Positions 37,113 to 45,459 of a DNA stretch of 64,000 nt are shown in pieces (the first letter of the stretch is position 1; each line of letters begins with the position of its first letter). The position numbers and the translations under genes were made by a program. The notes under the pieces are model-generated. The model made no database searches, was not told the DNA's origin, and saw only the letters and a program-made list of their open reading frames with translations. This DNA comes from Stygiobacter electus (GTDB lineage: Bacteria > Bacteroidota > Ignavibacteria > Ignavibacteriales > Melioribacteraceae), in contig JARGDL010000010.1 in assembly GCA_029210465.1 (NCBI GenBank), forward strand, positions 1-64,000. Reading direction: 5' to 3'.

Positions 37113-38337
37113 AACAAAAGCAATCCATTCAGGATTTGCACAAGAAGATAAATTTGGAGCGACTTCTTTCCCAATTTATGGAAGTGCTGCATTTGCTTAT
37201 AATACAGCTGAAGATCTAAGCGAAGTATTCGAAGGGAAAAAATTTGGGTATGTATACTCAAGAATTTCTAACCCTACAGTTACAGCCTTTGAACACAGAA
37301 TGAATGCACTCGAAGAAGGAATTGGAGCCATTGCTGGTGCATCAGGTATGTCGGCAATAGCAACTGTAATTTTTACTCTAACTGAATATGGAGATGAAAT
37401 AATTTCTTCTGAATCTTTATTCGGAGGTACATATTTATTCTTTAAGGAAATATTAAATAAATATGGGGTAAAAGTTCATTATGTTAATATTAATGACATT
37501 AGTAATTGGGAAAAATTAATAAATAACAAAATTAAACTCATTTTTCTTGAATCAATAAGTAATCCGAAATTAGAAATACCTGATTTAAAAGCGATTTCTA
37601 AAATAGCACACGAACATAACATACCAGTAGTTATTGATAATACTGTATCTACACCTTACTTATGGCGTGCAAAATATTTTGGAGCAGATATAATTGTGCA
37701 CTCTACAACTAAATATATATCTGGAAATGGGACAACAATTGGCGGTATTTTAATAGACACAGGTAATTATGATTGGAAAAAATCTATTGTGGGAAAAATT
37801 AAAGAAATGAGTTCAAAAGCAGGTAACTTTGCTTTTTTAGCTACTGCAAGGTCAAAAATTTATCAGAATTTAGGATTTGCCCCTTCACCATTTAGTGCAT
37901 TTCTTAATTTAATTGGTATTGAAACTTTGCCTCTCAGAATGGAAAAACACTGCGAAAATTCATTAAAACTTGCTGAGTTTTTAAGATCAAATAAAAATGT
38001 TGTTGAAGTCAACTATCCTGGTTTAAAAGAAAATCAATATCATAAAATTGGTAAAGAACAATTTAATAATAAGTTTAGCGGACTTTTAACATTTTCTCTT
38101 CAATCCAAAGATGATTGTTTTAAGTTAATTAATAATCTTAAGCTTGCTAAAAATTTAGCTAACATTGGTGATACACGTACTCTGGTTATCCATCCAGATT
38201 CTACTATTTACCTGAATTGTTCACAAGAAGAAAAAAAATCTGCTGGTGTAAATGACAAAATGATTAGAGTTTCTGTTGGATTAGAAAATATAAATGACTT
38301 AATTGAAGATTTTAAACAAGCATTAGAAAAAATTTAA
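37102..38337 (+). CDS. metY: O-acetylhomoserine sulfhydrylase (homocysteine synthase)
   Basis: Cys/Met-metabolism PLP enzyme of 411 residues. Starts METKAIHSGF-like (MEIETKAIHSGFAQ), with YGSAAFAYNTAEDLSEVFEG, YSRISNPTVTAFE, GASGMSAIATVI, the PLP Lys K204 in VHSTTKYISGNGT and the C-terminal SVGLENINDLIEDF. The internal ATG 37102 is chosen over an upstream non-ATG frame because it matches the family start. In Wolinella the equivalent enzyme takes sulfur from a carrier-protein thiocarboxylate rather than free sulfide. Its place beside a carrier, E1 and JAMM protease supports that here. Confidence 0.93.
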   Translation: MEIETKAIHSGFAQEDKFGATSFPIYGSAAFAYNTAEDLSEVFEGKKFGYVYSRISNPTVTAFEHRMNALEEGIGAIAGASGMSAIATVIFTLTEYGDEIISSESLFGGTYLFFKEILNKYGVKVHYVNINDISNWEKLINNKIKLIFLESISNPKLEIPDLKAISKIAHEHNIPVVIDNTVSTPYLWRAKYFGADIIVHSTTKYISGNGTTIGGILIDTGNYDWKKSIVGKIKEMSSKAGNFAFLATARSKIYQNLGFAPSPFSAFLNLIGIETLPLRMEKHCENSLKLAEFLRSNKNVVEVNYPGLKENQYHKIGKEQFNNKFSGLLTFSLQSKDDCFKLINNLKLAKNLANIGDTRTLVIHPDSTIYLNCSQEEKKSAGVNDKMIRVSVGLENINDLIEDFKQALEKI

Positions 38338-38351
38338 TAGGAGATTTATAA

Positions 38352-39155
38352 ATGAATTTTACTGAAGAACAAATTATAAGATATAGCAGGAATATAATTC
38401 TAAGAGAAGTTGGCGGCGAAGGACAAAGAAGATTACTCGAATCAAAAGTACTTGTTATTGGTGCTGGAGGTTTAGGTTCCCCTATCTTACTTTATCTTGC
38501 TGCTGCTGGAGTAGGTACATTAGGTATAATTGATAGCGATGTTGTAGATCTAAGCAATCTTCAACGTCAAATAATTCATTTTACTCCAGATATTAATATT
38601 CCAAAGGTTGATTCAGCTAAATCCAAAATTAAACAGCTAAACCCTGATGTAAATGTAATTACATATAAGGTAAGACTTTCTTCAAAAAATATTGTTGAGA
38701 TTATTAAAGATTATGATTTTATTATAGATGGTACAGATAATTTCCCTACAAAATTTTTAGTTAATGATGCATGTGTAATGAATAATAAACCTTTTTCTCA
38801 TGCGGGAATTTTAAGATTCGAAGGACAAACTTTTACTTACACTCCGGGTAACATGTGCTACAGATGTATTTTCAATGAACCACCTCCAAAAGGAGTTGTA
38901 CCAACCTGCAGCGAAGCTGGTATTCTTGGAGCCGTTGCTGGTGTTATAGGTACAATTCAAGCAGTTGAAGCATTAAAATACATTCTTCAGAATGGAGATT
39001 TGCTCACTAATAAACTCCTTACATTTAATGCGTTAACTACTCAATTCAGAGAAATTAAATTAAACAGAAATGAAAATTGCCCTGTATGTGGGAAAAGCCC
39101 AACTATCAAAGAGCTGCAGGATTATGAACAGCCCGTTTGTGAACTAAAACTATAA
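38352..39155 (+). CDS. ThiF/MoeB-type E1 adenylyltransferase (HcyF-like)
   Basis: 267 residues; activates the C-terminal Gly of a ThiS-like carrier by adenylation. ATP site VLVIGAGGLGSPILLYLAAAGVG, the IIDSDVVDLSNLQRQIIHF Asp/Arg block, DGTDNFPTKFLVNDAC and a candidate acceptor Cys C186 in VPTCSEAGILGAVAG. Zinc Cys pairs C169/C172 (CYRC) and C243/C246 (CPVC). No rhodanese domain is present, so sulfur must come from another protein, such as the TusA/DsrE-like ones beside it. Confidence 0.92.
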   Translation: MNFTEEQIIRYSRNIILREVGGEGQRRLLESKVLVIGAGGLGSPILLYLAAAGVGTLGIIDSDVVDLSNLQRQIIHFTPDINIPKVDSAKSKIKQLNPDVNVITYKVRLSSKNIVEIIKDYDFIIDGTDNFPTKFLVNDACVMNNKPFSHAGILRFEGQTFTYTPGNMCYRCIFNEPPPKGVVPTCSEAGILGAVAGVIGTIQAVEALKYILQNGDLLTNKLLTFNALTTQFREIKLNRNENCPVCGKSPTIKELQDYEQPVCELKL

Positions 39156-39166
39156 GGAGAGCTATT

Positions 39167-39646
39167 ATGGTAGAGAAAAAGAAAATATCAATAGTACTTT
39201 TTAGCGGAGATTTTGATAAAGCAATCGCAGCCTTTACAATTGCTTCCGGTGCTGCTGCTGTAAATTATGATGTAAATATTTTTTTTACTTTCTGGGGTTT
39301 GAATGTAATTAAAAAAATAAAACATAGAAATGCAACTGGTAAAGGCTTACTCGCAAGAGTATTCAACTACTTAATGGGCGGATTTAAAAATTTACCTTTG
39401 AGTAGATTAAACTTTGCAGGATTAAGTCCAAAACTTATGACAAATTTAATGAGAAAAAGAAATGTTGCAACGTTAGAAGAATTAATAAATGCTGCAATAC
39501 AACTAAATGTAAATTTATATGCATGCGAAATGTCAATAAATATTCTTGGATTGGAAAAAGATGATTTTATTCCAGAAGTTAGAGAAATTCTTGGAGTTGC
39601 AAAATTCTTAAATCTTTCCGAAGGAGGTGAAATTTTATTCATATGA
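39167..39646 (+). CDS. DsrE-like (DsrE2-type) sulfur-transfer protein
   Basis: 159 residues with the DsrE/DsrF-like Rossmann-type fold: KISIVLFSGDFDKAIAAFTIASGAA, a hydrophobic FFTFWGLNVI segment and NVNLYACEMSINILGLEKDDF with a conserved Cys (C120). DsrE2-type proteins act with TusA in bacterial sulfur trafficking. It overlaps the second TusA-like gene by 4 bases, the same pairing seen in sulfur oxidisers, but here in an assimilatory operon. Confidence 0.87.
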   Translation: MVEKKKISIVLFSGDFDKAIAAFTIASGAAAVNYDVNIFFTFWGLNVIKKIKHRNATGKGLLARVFNYLMGGFKNLPLSRLNFAGLSPKLMTNLMRKRNVATLEELINAAIQLNVNLYACEMSINILGLEKDDFIPEVREILGVAKFLNLSEGGEILFI

Positions 39647-39870
39647 AAACTTTTAAATTAGATATAACAAAAGAACATTGCCCCATGACATTTGTTAAAA
39701 CCAAACTTGAACTTGAAAAACTTAGTAAAGGTGATATACTTGAAGTTGTTTTAAAAGAAGGTGAACCGCTTGAAAATGTACCAAAGACAGTTACTGAACA
39801 GGGGAATAAAGTTTTAGAAATAAAAAATATTCAGGATGATATTTTTCTGGTAATTATTGAAAAGGGTTAA
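39643..39870 (+). CDS. TusA/SirA-like sulfur relay protein (second copy)
   Basis: 75 residues with KEHCPMTFVKTKLELEKL (reactive Cys C13 in the CPM-x3-K motif), then GDILEVVLKEGEPLENVPKTVTEQG. It is similar in layout to the first copy at 35705 and likely a paralogue. It is coupled to the DsrE-like gene and 2 bases before the JAMM gene, so it probably passes persulfide sulfur to the E1/carrier. Confidence 0.9.
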   Translation: MKTFKLDITKEHCPMTFVKTKLELEKLSKGDILEVVLKEGEPLENVPKTVTEQGNKVLEIKNIQDDIFLVIIEKG

Positions 39871-39872
39871 TT

Positions 39873-40265
39873 ATGATTAAAATACCTCAAGACATTTACA
39901 ATAAGATAATTGAACATAGTAAAAACGATTATCCTCTTGAAGCATGTGGTTATCTGGTTGGGAATAATGAAATTGTTATTGATATAATAAATATGACAAA
40001 TATTGATAAATCAAACGAACATTTTACTTTTGATCCGAAAGAACAATTTCAGGCTATAAAATATGCACGTCAAAAAGGAGCAAATTTAATTGCTGTTTAT
40101 CATTCGCATCCGGCTTCGCCTGCAAGAATGTCAAAGGAAGATATTCGACTTGCTAACGATACATCTATCAAATATTTAATATATTCGGTTTCGGAAGAAA
40201 AGTTAAAATGTTTTTCCATTGATAAAGAAAAAAATGTAACTGAGGAATTTATTGAAGTTATATAA
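39873..40265 (+). CDS. JAMM/Mov34 metalloprotease (HcyD/Mec-like)
   Basis: 130-residue zinc peptidase. The JAMM motif is complete: E23 (LEACGYL), H77-S-H79-P and S87-x2-D90 (YHSHPASPARMSKEDI). Small stand-alone JAMM proteins next to ThiS-like carriers either trim the carrier tail to expose Gly-Gly (HcyD) or release cysteine from the carrier adduct (mycobacterial Mec). Here the extended carrier tail favours at least the trimming role. It is the last gene of the operon; no clear intrinsic terminator follows. Confidence 0.92.
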   Translation: MIKIPQDIYNKIIEHSKNDYPLEACGYLVGNNEIVIDIINMTNIDKSNEHFTFDPKEQFQAIKYARQKGANLIAVYHSHPASPARMSKEDIRLANDTSIKYLIYSVSEEKLKCFSIDKEKNVTEEFIEVI

Positions 40266-40349
40266 TAAATTGTAATCATAAAATTCATTAATACATAATA
40301 GAATCTACTTCTTAATAACTTTTCTGACGATAGTTTATTTACTATAGTT

Positions 40350-40760
40350 ACTGAAAATTAAGATCATAGAATTCTTTCATGTTTGATTGTATATCTATTG
40401 TCGTCATTCCTTTTATATACTTAGAAATAATTTCATCTTCAATTGGTCCAAGAGTTCGTTCATACTTCTTTATGATAATAAGATCATAACTTCTTATGCG
40501 ATCTATTGGTATCGTTAATTCAGTTTCTCCGTTGTCATTCTTAAAAATTTTTTATGTGTTCCTTTTGTAGTTGATAACTGTTTTCTTTCAAGCAAGTGAG
40601 GTTTTTTCTTAACGAAACTACTCTGTAAGTTCAACTTCAAACATTCCATCTCAAGTAATTTTTTGATTTTTTATTATTTCTGTTTTTTCCCATTAAATCC
40701 TGGAAGGTTTAAACAGTTGCAATATCGGCTTATAGTTGATTGATCATTTCTTATGCTAAT
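40350..40760 (-). pseudogene. Decayed IS256-family (mutator) transposase fragment
   Basis: The minus strand reads TFQDLMGKN (near 40700), MFEVELTE (near 40640), and then KNDNGETELTIPIDR followed by IIIKKYERTLGPIEDEIISK and YIKGMTTIDIQSNMKEFYDLNF, ending at a stop near 40351. GEIELTIPRDR..FEP.IIKKYERTL..IEDKIIS.YAKGMTTRDI is the IS256 transposase core, N-terminal half. Frameshifts and stops separate the parts and the catalytic C-terminal half is missing. Terminal inverted repeats were not identified. It fills most of the gap between the sulfur operon and the next gene. Confidence 0.85.
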
Positions 40761-40848
40761 TCCATTGTGTAAATTTCTTCTATATTATTATAGTTAAAAT
40801 TACTTAACTAATATTTTATTTTAAGCATTTCCAAAGTATTAATTACAC

Positions 40849-41274
40849 TTACCCTTTTTGTTTTAAATCATTGAAGTATAATTTAAGAAATGATAGGTCC
40901 TGACAAAGTAAATTCAAATCGTTTAATGAAGATTGGGTCAACTGAAAGTATTTTTCTTTAAAAATATTTTCAATAAATGGTGAAAAGTTATTTGTAATCT
41001 TGGCAAGTAAAATTTTTAACTTGTTATAGCTTTCTACAAGCTCATCTTTAATTTTAATTGAATAGTTTTCATCACTAATGTTTTCTCTTCTTTTAATAAC
41101 CTGAATTAATCCGGTAATATATTTTGCTTGAAAGCTAAGTGATTCTAATTCACTTATTAGATTTTTTTTAACAGAAATAGTAATTAATCTTTCTAAATCT
41201 TCTAAGTGATTTAATTTATTATCCGAAAGTTTTTTTACTTCGTCCAGAATTTCTATTTGATTTAACTTTTTCAC
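40849..41274 (-). CDS. Hypothetical helical protein
   Basis: 141 residues, almost entirely predicted alpha-helix and rich in Leu, Lys, Glu and Asn, no Trp, two Cys, no signal peptide or membrane segment. It begins MKKLNQIEILDEVKKLSDN and contains ISELESLSFQAKYITGLIQVIKRR. The start overlaps the methyltransferase stop by 4 bases (ATGA-type), so it is very likely a real translated gene in that operon. Family not recognised; a four-helix-bundle fold is plausible. Confidence 0.6.
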   Translation of the reverse strand: MKKLNQIEILDEVKKLSDNKLNHLEDLERLITISVKKNLISELESLSFQAKYITGLIQVIKRRENISDENYSIKIKDELVESYNKLKILLAKITNNFSPFIENIFKEKYFQLTQSSLNDLNLLCQDLSFLKLYFNDLKQKG

Positions 41275-41918
41275 TTTTTTATGCCTATTCCTATGCCGTC
41301 TCCAATTGGATAAATTTTTGAATCGAAAATCTCTGAATTCAAAAATAACTTATTAAATTCACGTATAGTTTGTGTTGATTTTTTCATATCCTTAGTAACA
41401 GTTTTAGATGCAACATTTCCATGCCATAATAAATTATCAATAAATATTACTCCTCGTTTTTTCAAAAGCATTGCTGAATAATGGAATAATTTTTCATAAT
41501 CTTCTTTGTCAGCATCTAAAAAAATGAAATCAAATTTCATTTCTAACTTTGGCATTATATCAAGTGCATCACCTTCAAGGATTTTAATTTTGTCATTAAG
41601 ATTACTTTTCTCGAAATTTATTTTTGCTTCTTCAATATTCTTTGGACTTTTTTCAATTGTGTAGATAATGCCTTTTTTTCTTAATGATCTTGCAATTCTA
41701 ATTGATGAATAACCAATAGCCATTCCAATTTCTAAAACTTTTTTTGGCCTGTTAATTTTTATTAGTTGCTCCAAAAAGTCCGCTGCTAACCAATTTAGAA
41801 TTGGGATTTTATTTTGAAGCGCGTACTCTTCTAATTCTAAAATGAATTTATCTTTTTCTTTACGAAGATTTTTAAGATAAATTTCTTGTGCAGGATTAAT
41901 AATATATTTTTTTGTCAT
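41271..41918 (-). CDS. O-methyltransferase family 3 (TrmR/YrrM-like)
   Basis: 215-residue SAM methyltransferase. Motifs: KVLEIGMAIGYSSIRIARSL, IYTIEKSPKNIEEAK, the metal-binding FDFIFLDADKEDYEKLF and GVIFIDNLLWHGNV, followed by IREFNKLFL. This matches the bacterial group whose best-studied member, TrmR, methylates 5-hydroxyuridine in tRNA; small-molecule catechol methyltransferases look similar. It follows the subtilase gene directly. Confidence 0.85.
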   Translation of the reverse strand: MTKKYIINPAQEIYLKNLRKEKDKFILELEEYALQNKIPILNWLAADFLEQLIKINRPKKVLEIGMAIGYSSIRIARSLRKKGIIYTIEKSPKNIEEAKINFEKSNLNDKIKILEGDALDIMPKLEMKFDFIFLDADKEDYEKLFHYSAMLLKKRGVIFIDNLLWHGNVASKTVTKDMKKSTQTIREFNKLFLNSEIFDSKIYPIGDGIGIGIKK

Positions 41919-43916
41919 TTATTTTATTATTAACATTTTTTTTGTTTGAATAAAAACTTTTCCTGGATTGTTCGGATTTTCAACCGTTAATCTGTAAAAA
42001 TAAACTCCACTCGATAACTCTGAATTCTGAGTTCTGAACTCAGTACTATATGTTCCTGGTTTTTGGTATTCGTTTACTAATGTGGCAACTTCTCTTCCAA
42101 GTATATCATATATCCGTAGAGACGTCATATATGACGTCTCTACACTCATCGGTATCGAATATTTTATAGTTGTACTCGGATTGAATGGATTTGGATAGTT
42201 TTGGTATAATACAAAATCCATCGGTAAAAATTTTTCATTATCTTCTTTAACATCTGTAATTATATTTAAATCATTTGTATTAAACTTAAAATTACCAACT
42301 TCAGGTTCTCTTATTAAATTTCCACTGTTAGTTGAAAAAGTGTAATAAAACTCGAATGTTGAATTTGTATTCAGTGAATTGAAATCAATATAATATTTAG
42401 AATTGCCTAAACTATTTAATGAAAAACTTTGGAAATCGTTGTTGTTTATTTTGACATAAATAATCGGTGATACAACACCGTTGGAGTTAATAAAAATTTT
42501 ATTCAAACGAATGTTATTATTTATAATTTGAAGATTTGGAAATGCAATTGCTTTTTTCGCAGAGATTAAACCATAACCACGATCATTATTTGGATTTTGA
42601 ACATTATCACCACTTGCAAGAAATATACTTCTAATTTGTTTATTAGTTAAATGAGGCCAAGCGGATTTCAATATTGCTGCGATACCAGCTGCAATTGGAG
42701 TCGCATAAGAAGTTCCACTTCCACTTCCATATGAACCACCAGCAACTGCATGATAATCAGCAACACCCATTGCTACAATTTCTGGTTTAATTCGTCCGTC
42801 ACTCGTCGGTCCAGGGCTACTGAAAGAAGCAATTTGATTTGAAGAATTTACAGCACCAACAGCAATAATATCAAAGGCATCTGCTGGTGAAATTATTTTT
42901 CCCCATGAGTTACCTCTTTCATTACCAGCAGCAGTGAATGTTGATACACCACGTTGAAATGCTAAATTAGCAGCTTTTGCAACAATTGTAGTATTTCCAT
43001 TCATTTGAGCAAATGTGTAATTCTCGGTTGGATTGTCGAACTGATTATAGCCAAGTGAACTTGTAGTAATTTGAACACCTTGAGCTTCCATCCATTCTAA
43101 AGCTGCGGTATAGTTATCTTCTTCAACTCTTGTTTCAGAACTTACATTTTCAGTCTTTGCTAAAATTATTGAAGCACCGTAAGCAGGACCAATTATATTT
43201 CCTGGTGCATTTCCACACGCTAAAGATAAAACTGCTGTCCCATGAAAATCTTGTGATGAGGCATCTCCTGCTTGATTTTCTGTTATATCATCTTTTTGAA
43301 CAAAATCTTTTTCAGTTATAATTTTTAAATTTTTTAATGCCGGATGACTTTTCCATCTGAAGCCAGTATCAAGAATTCCAAGAATTACATTTTGTCCATT
43401 AAAACCTAAATCATGAACAGCTGGGATGTCTGATAAATTATTTTGTGTAAATGAAAAACCATAATCCAATCCAGAAATTGAAGAAATTGAATTCATCTTA
43501 TTTGCTTTAAAATTTTCACTCATTGGATTAGAAATTACGAATGAACGAACTTTTTCAATTTTTTCTACAAATGGTAGTGATAAGATTTTTCCCTTTTGGT
43601 CATTTGATAAAAAAGCTGATACAGCATTAAACCATTTTAATTTATTTTCAATTTTAATCCCAATGCTGATTAATGAATTTATATACTCATCTTTTATTGG
43701 CAAATCTTCATAAGTTATGTAATCATTTCCCATAACACTTTTTCTTCTTTCAATTGCTAAAGGAGATAATTCTTTTTCTGCTTGAAGAAATTGTAATGAA
43801 GTTTTATTTAATCTATTTGATTGAGAAACACCTTTATCTTTAAAATAGATAAAATATTTTTCTTGCGAAAGAGTTATTGATGTTAAAATTAGAAATGATA
43901 GAATTATATTTTTCAT
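41919..43916 (-). CDS. Subtilisin-like (S8) serine protease with T9SS sorting domain
   Basis: 665-residue secreted protease. Signal peptide (residues 1-17), inhibitor-like propeptide (about 20-130), and a catalytic triad D183 (GILDTGF), H225 (DFHGTAV) and S403 (GTSYATPIAAG), with the oxyanion Asn in AAGNERG. A beta-rich spacer leads to a C-terminal T9SS sorting domain from about 580 (LYQNYPNPFNPSTTIKYSIP, LRIYDILGREVATLV, SGVYFYRL). A perfect 28-base palindrome lies in frame inside this sorting domain. Predicted to be exported across the outer membrane by T9SS. Confidence 0.93.
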   Translation of the reverse strand: MKNIILSFLILTSITLSQEKYFIYFKDKGVSQSNRLNKTSLQFLQAEKELSPLAIERRKSVMGNDYITYEDLPIKDEYINSLISIGIKIENKLKWFNAVSAFLSNDQKGKILSLPFVEKIEKVRSFVISNPMSENFKANKMNSISSISGLDYGFSFTQNNLSDIPAVHDLGFNGQNVILGILDTGFRWKSHPALKNLKIITEKDFVQKDDITENQAGDASSQDFHGTAVLSLACGNAPGNIIGPAYGASIILAKTENVSSETRVEEDNYTAALEWMEAQGVQITTSSLGYNQFDNPTENYTFAQMNGNTTIVAKAANLAFQRGVSTFTAAGNERGNSWGKIISPADAFDIIAVGAVNSSNQIASFSSPGPTSDGRIKPEIVAMGVADYHAVAGGSYGSGSGTSYATPIAAGIAAILKSAWPHLTNKQIRSIFLASGDNVQNPNNDRGYGLISAKKAIAFPNLQIINNNIRLNKIFINSNGVVSPIIYVKINNNDFQSFSLNSLGNSKYYIDFNSLNTNSTFEFYYTFSTNSGNLIREPEVGNFKFNTNDLNIITDVKEDNEKFLPMDFVLYQNYPNPFNPSTTIKYSIPMSVETSYMTSLRIYDILGREVATLVNEYQKPGTYSTEFRTQNSELSSGVYFYRLTVENPNNPGKVFIQTKKMLIIK
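42115..42142. repeat. Perfect 28-bp palindrome inside the S8 protease sorting domain
   Basis: GTAGAGACGTCATA followed by its exact reverse complement. It is in frame and adds VETSYMTSL between two conserved strands of the sorting domain, so it looks inserted. Confidence 0.97.
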
Positions 43917-43941
43917 AATTTTTCCTTAATTGTTAATTAAA

Positions 43942-44532
43942 CTATCTTTTTCTCCATTCGATATGACCATTAATATCAAATTTTTCATAAGTACTTAAAA
44001 CAGCCTCACAAAATTTTTCTGTTTTTTTATCACCAATCTTTTTTGCAGTCCGCCACATTCTTATAAACATTTTTTTACCACTTTCAGTTTGATTATAGTT
44101 TTTCTTTCTAAAATTACAAATCGAACATAAAGTTTGACCATTTTCCAAAGTTGCTAAACCACCTTTGTCTTTTGGCAGAATATGATCAACATGTAATTCA
44201 TAACCTTCTTTTGCACTCCTTCCACATTGAACACATCTATAACCATCTTTTTCTAAAACTAGTTTTTTTACTTCAGGTGTAAAATCATAAATTTCTTTAT
44301 TTGTAATAAAATCTGGATCATATTTATAAACACCCTTTGCAACTTTTATAAGAAATCCTTCTTGATGAAGTTTTCTTATTGCTCTCCAAGTATCGCGAGG
44401 TTTCTTTTTATACAATTTTAAGTATTGCGATTCAACCCAATCAACTACTGGTCCATGATTCATTTCTTTGTTTGGATGATTCTTGAAAAATTCAATTATA
44501 AAATCTGATATGCTTTTTTTAGAATTTTTCAC
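43942..44532 (-). CDS. HNH restriction endonuclease (type II R-M)
   Basis: 196 residues. The N-terminal half (about 1-80) is winged-helix-like (MNHGPVVDWVESQYLK, DTWRAIRKLHQEGFLIKVAKGVYKY). The C-terminal half is an HNH nuclease with structural zinc pairs CVQC and CSIC: YRCVQCGRSAKEGYELHVDHILPKDKGG, LENGQTLCSICNFRKK. It begins 10 bases after the methyltransferase gene, so the two form a restriction-modification operon. The winged helix may read the target sequence or an operator. Recognition site unknown. Confidence 0.85.
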   Translation of the reverse strand: MKNSKKSISDFIIEFFKNHPNKEMNHGPVVDWVESQYLKLYKKKPRDTWRAIRKLHQEGFLIKVAKGVYKYDPDFITNKEIYDFTPEVKKLVLEKDGYRCVQCGRSAKEGYELHVDHILPKDKGGLATLENGQTLCSICNFRKKNYNQTESGKKMFIRMWRTAKKIGDKKTEKFCEAVLSTYEKFDINGHIEWRKR

Positions 44533-44542
44533 AAAAAATTCC

Positions 44543-45406
44543 TTACAATAATAATGTGGTTTCGTTAATAATTCTTTGTTTAGCTAATTCAAAATATTTT
44601 TGATCAATTTCAAGTCCAATAGAAAATCTATTATTATTATTTGCAGCGATAAGAGTAGTGCCACTGCCAGCAAAAGGGTCGAAAATAATATCATCAACAA
44701 AGCTGAATAATTTTATACATCTATAAGGTAATTCGATTGGAAATGGAGCTGGATGCCCAATTCTTTTTTTACTTTCTCCATTAAATGTCCATAACCCATT
44801 CGTCCATTCCATAAATTCATCTTTAGATATATCAGAGATTTTCGAACCGTATGTTTTTTTCCATTCATCTTTATAAAAAATAACAATTAATTCAACTGGA
44901 GCAATAACATAAGGTGCTGCTGCTGATAGCCATGAGCCCCAAGCTGTTCTTCTAGAAATATTTCCCTCATTCCAAATTATTGTTGAATGATATTTCCAAC
45001 CAATTTTTTGAGCTAAAAGAGTTAAATCTGCCCCGACACTTTTTTGACCACCTTTATTTTTATCTAATGGAATGTTTAAACAAAATCTTCCTTGACTTTT
45101 AGTCCAAATAAAACAATTCTTCATCCATTTTTCAGAAAAATCTAAATACTCTTCATAAGTTAAATCATCTTTGTGGGAATTATACTTTATATCAACATTA
45201 TATGGAGGAGAAGTAATGATCAGGTCAAAAATTTCTTTTTCAAAGTTATTTTTATTTAAAACATCACTTTGAATTAAAATTGAATTTTTATGCAAAAATG
45301 TTTTATCATCTTTTAATTTACTTTTACTAGTAATACTTTCGTAAAAATGATTAATGTCTAAGGAAGTATATGAATTTTTTTTACCCGACTTAGTATCTAA
45401 GTCCAT
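44543..45406 (-). CDS. DNA methyltransferase (beta-class, N4-cytosine or N6-adenine)
   Basis: 287 residues. Motif IV TSPPYNVDIKYN comes first (about 67), and motif I (FDPFAGSGTTLIAA, about 247) with GLEIDQKYFELA comes last, which is the beta-class order. TSPPY fits N4-cytosine or N6-adenine amino-methylation. It precedes the HNH nuclease gene in the same operon and so should protect the host from it. An inverted repeat at 45431-45459 lies just upstream. Confidence 0.9.
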   Translation of the reverse strand: MDLDTKSGKKNSYTSLDINHFYESITSKSKLKDDKTFLHKNSILIQSDVLNKNNFEKEIFDLIITSPPYNVDIKYNSHKDDLTYEEYLDFSEKWMKNCFIWTKSQGRFCLNIPLDKNKGGQKSVGADLTLLAQKIGWKYHSTIIWNEGNISRRTAWGSWLSAAAPYVIAPVELIVIFYKDEWKKTYGSKISDISKDEFMEWTNGLWTFNGESKKRIGHPAPFPIELPYRCIKLFSFVDDIIFDPFAGSGTTLIAANNNNRFSIGLEIDQKYFELAKQRIINETTLLL

Positions 45407-45430
45407 CTAGTTTCCTTTAGTTATTAATTT

Positions 45431-45459
45431 TTAAAAGTACACTACTATAATACTTTTAA
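45431..45459. repeat. Inverted repeat upstream of the R-M operon
   Basis: TTAAAAGTA (45431-45439) and TACTTTTAA (45451-45459) are perfect inverted copies separated by 11 bases. They lie between lepB and the methyltransferase gene, overlapping the lepB stop. There is no T run, so an operator is more likely than a terminator. Confidence 0.55.
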
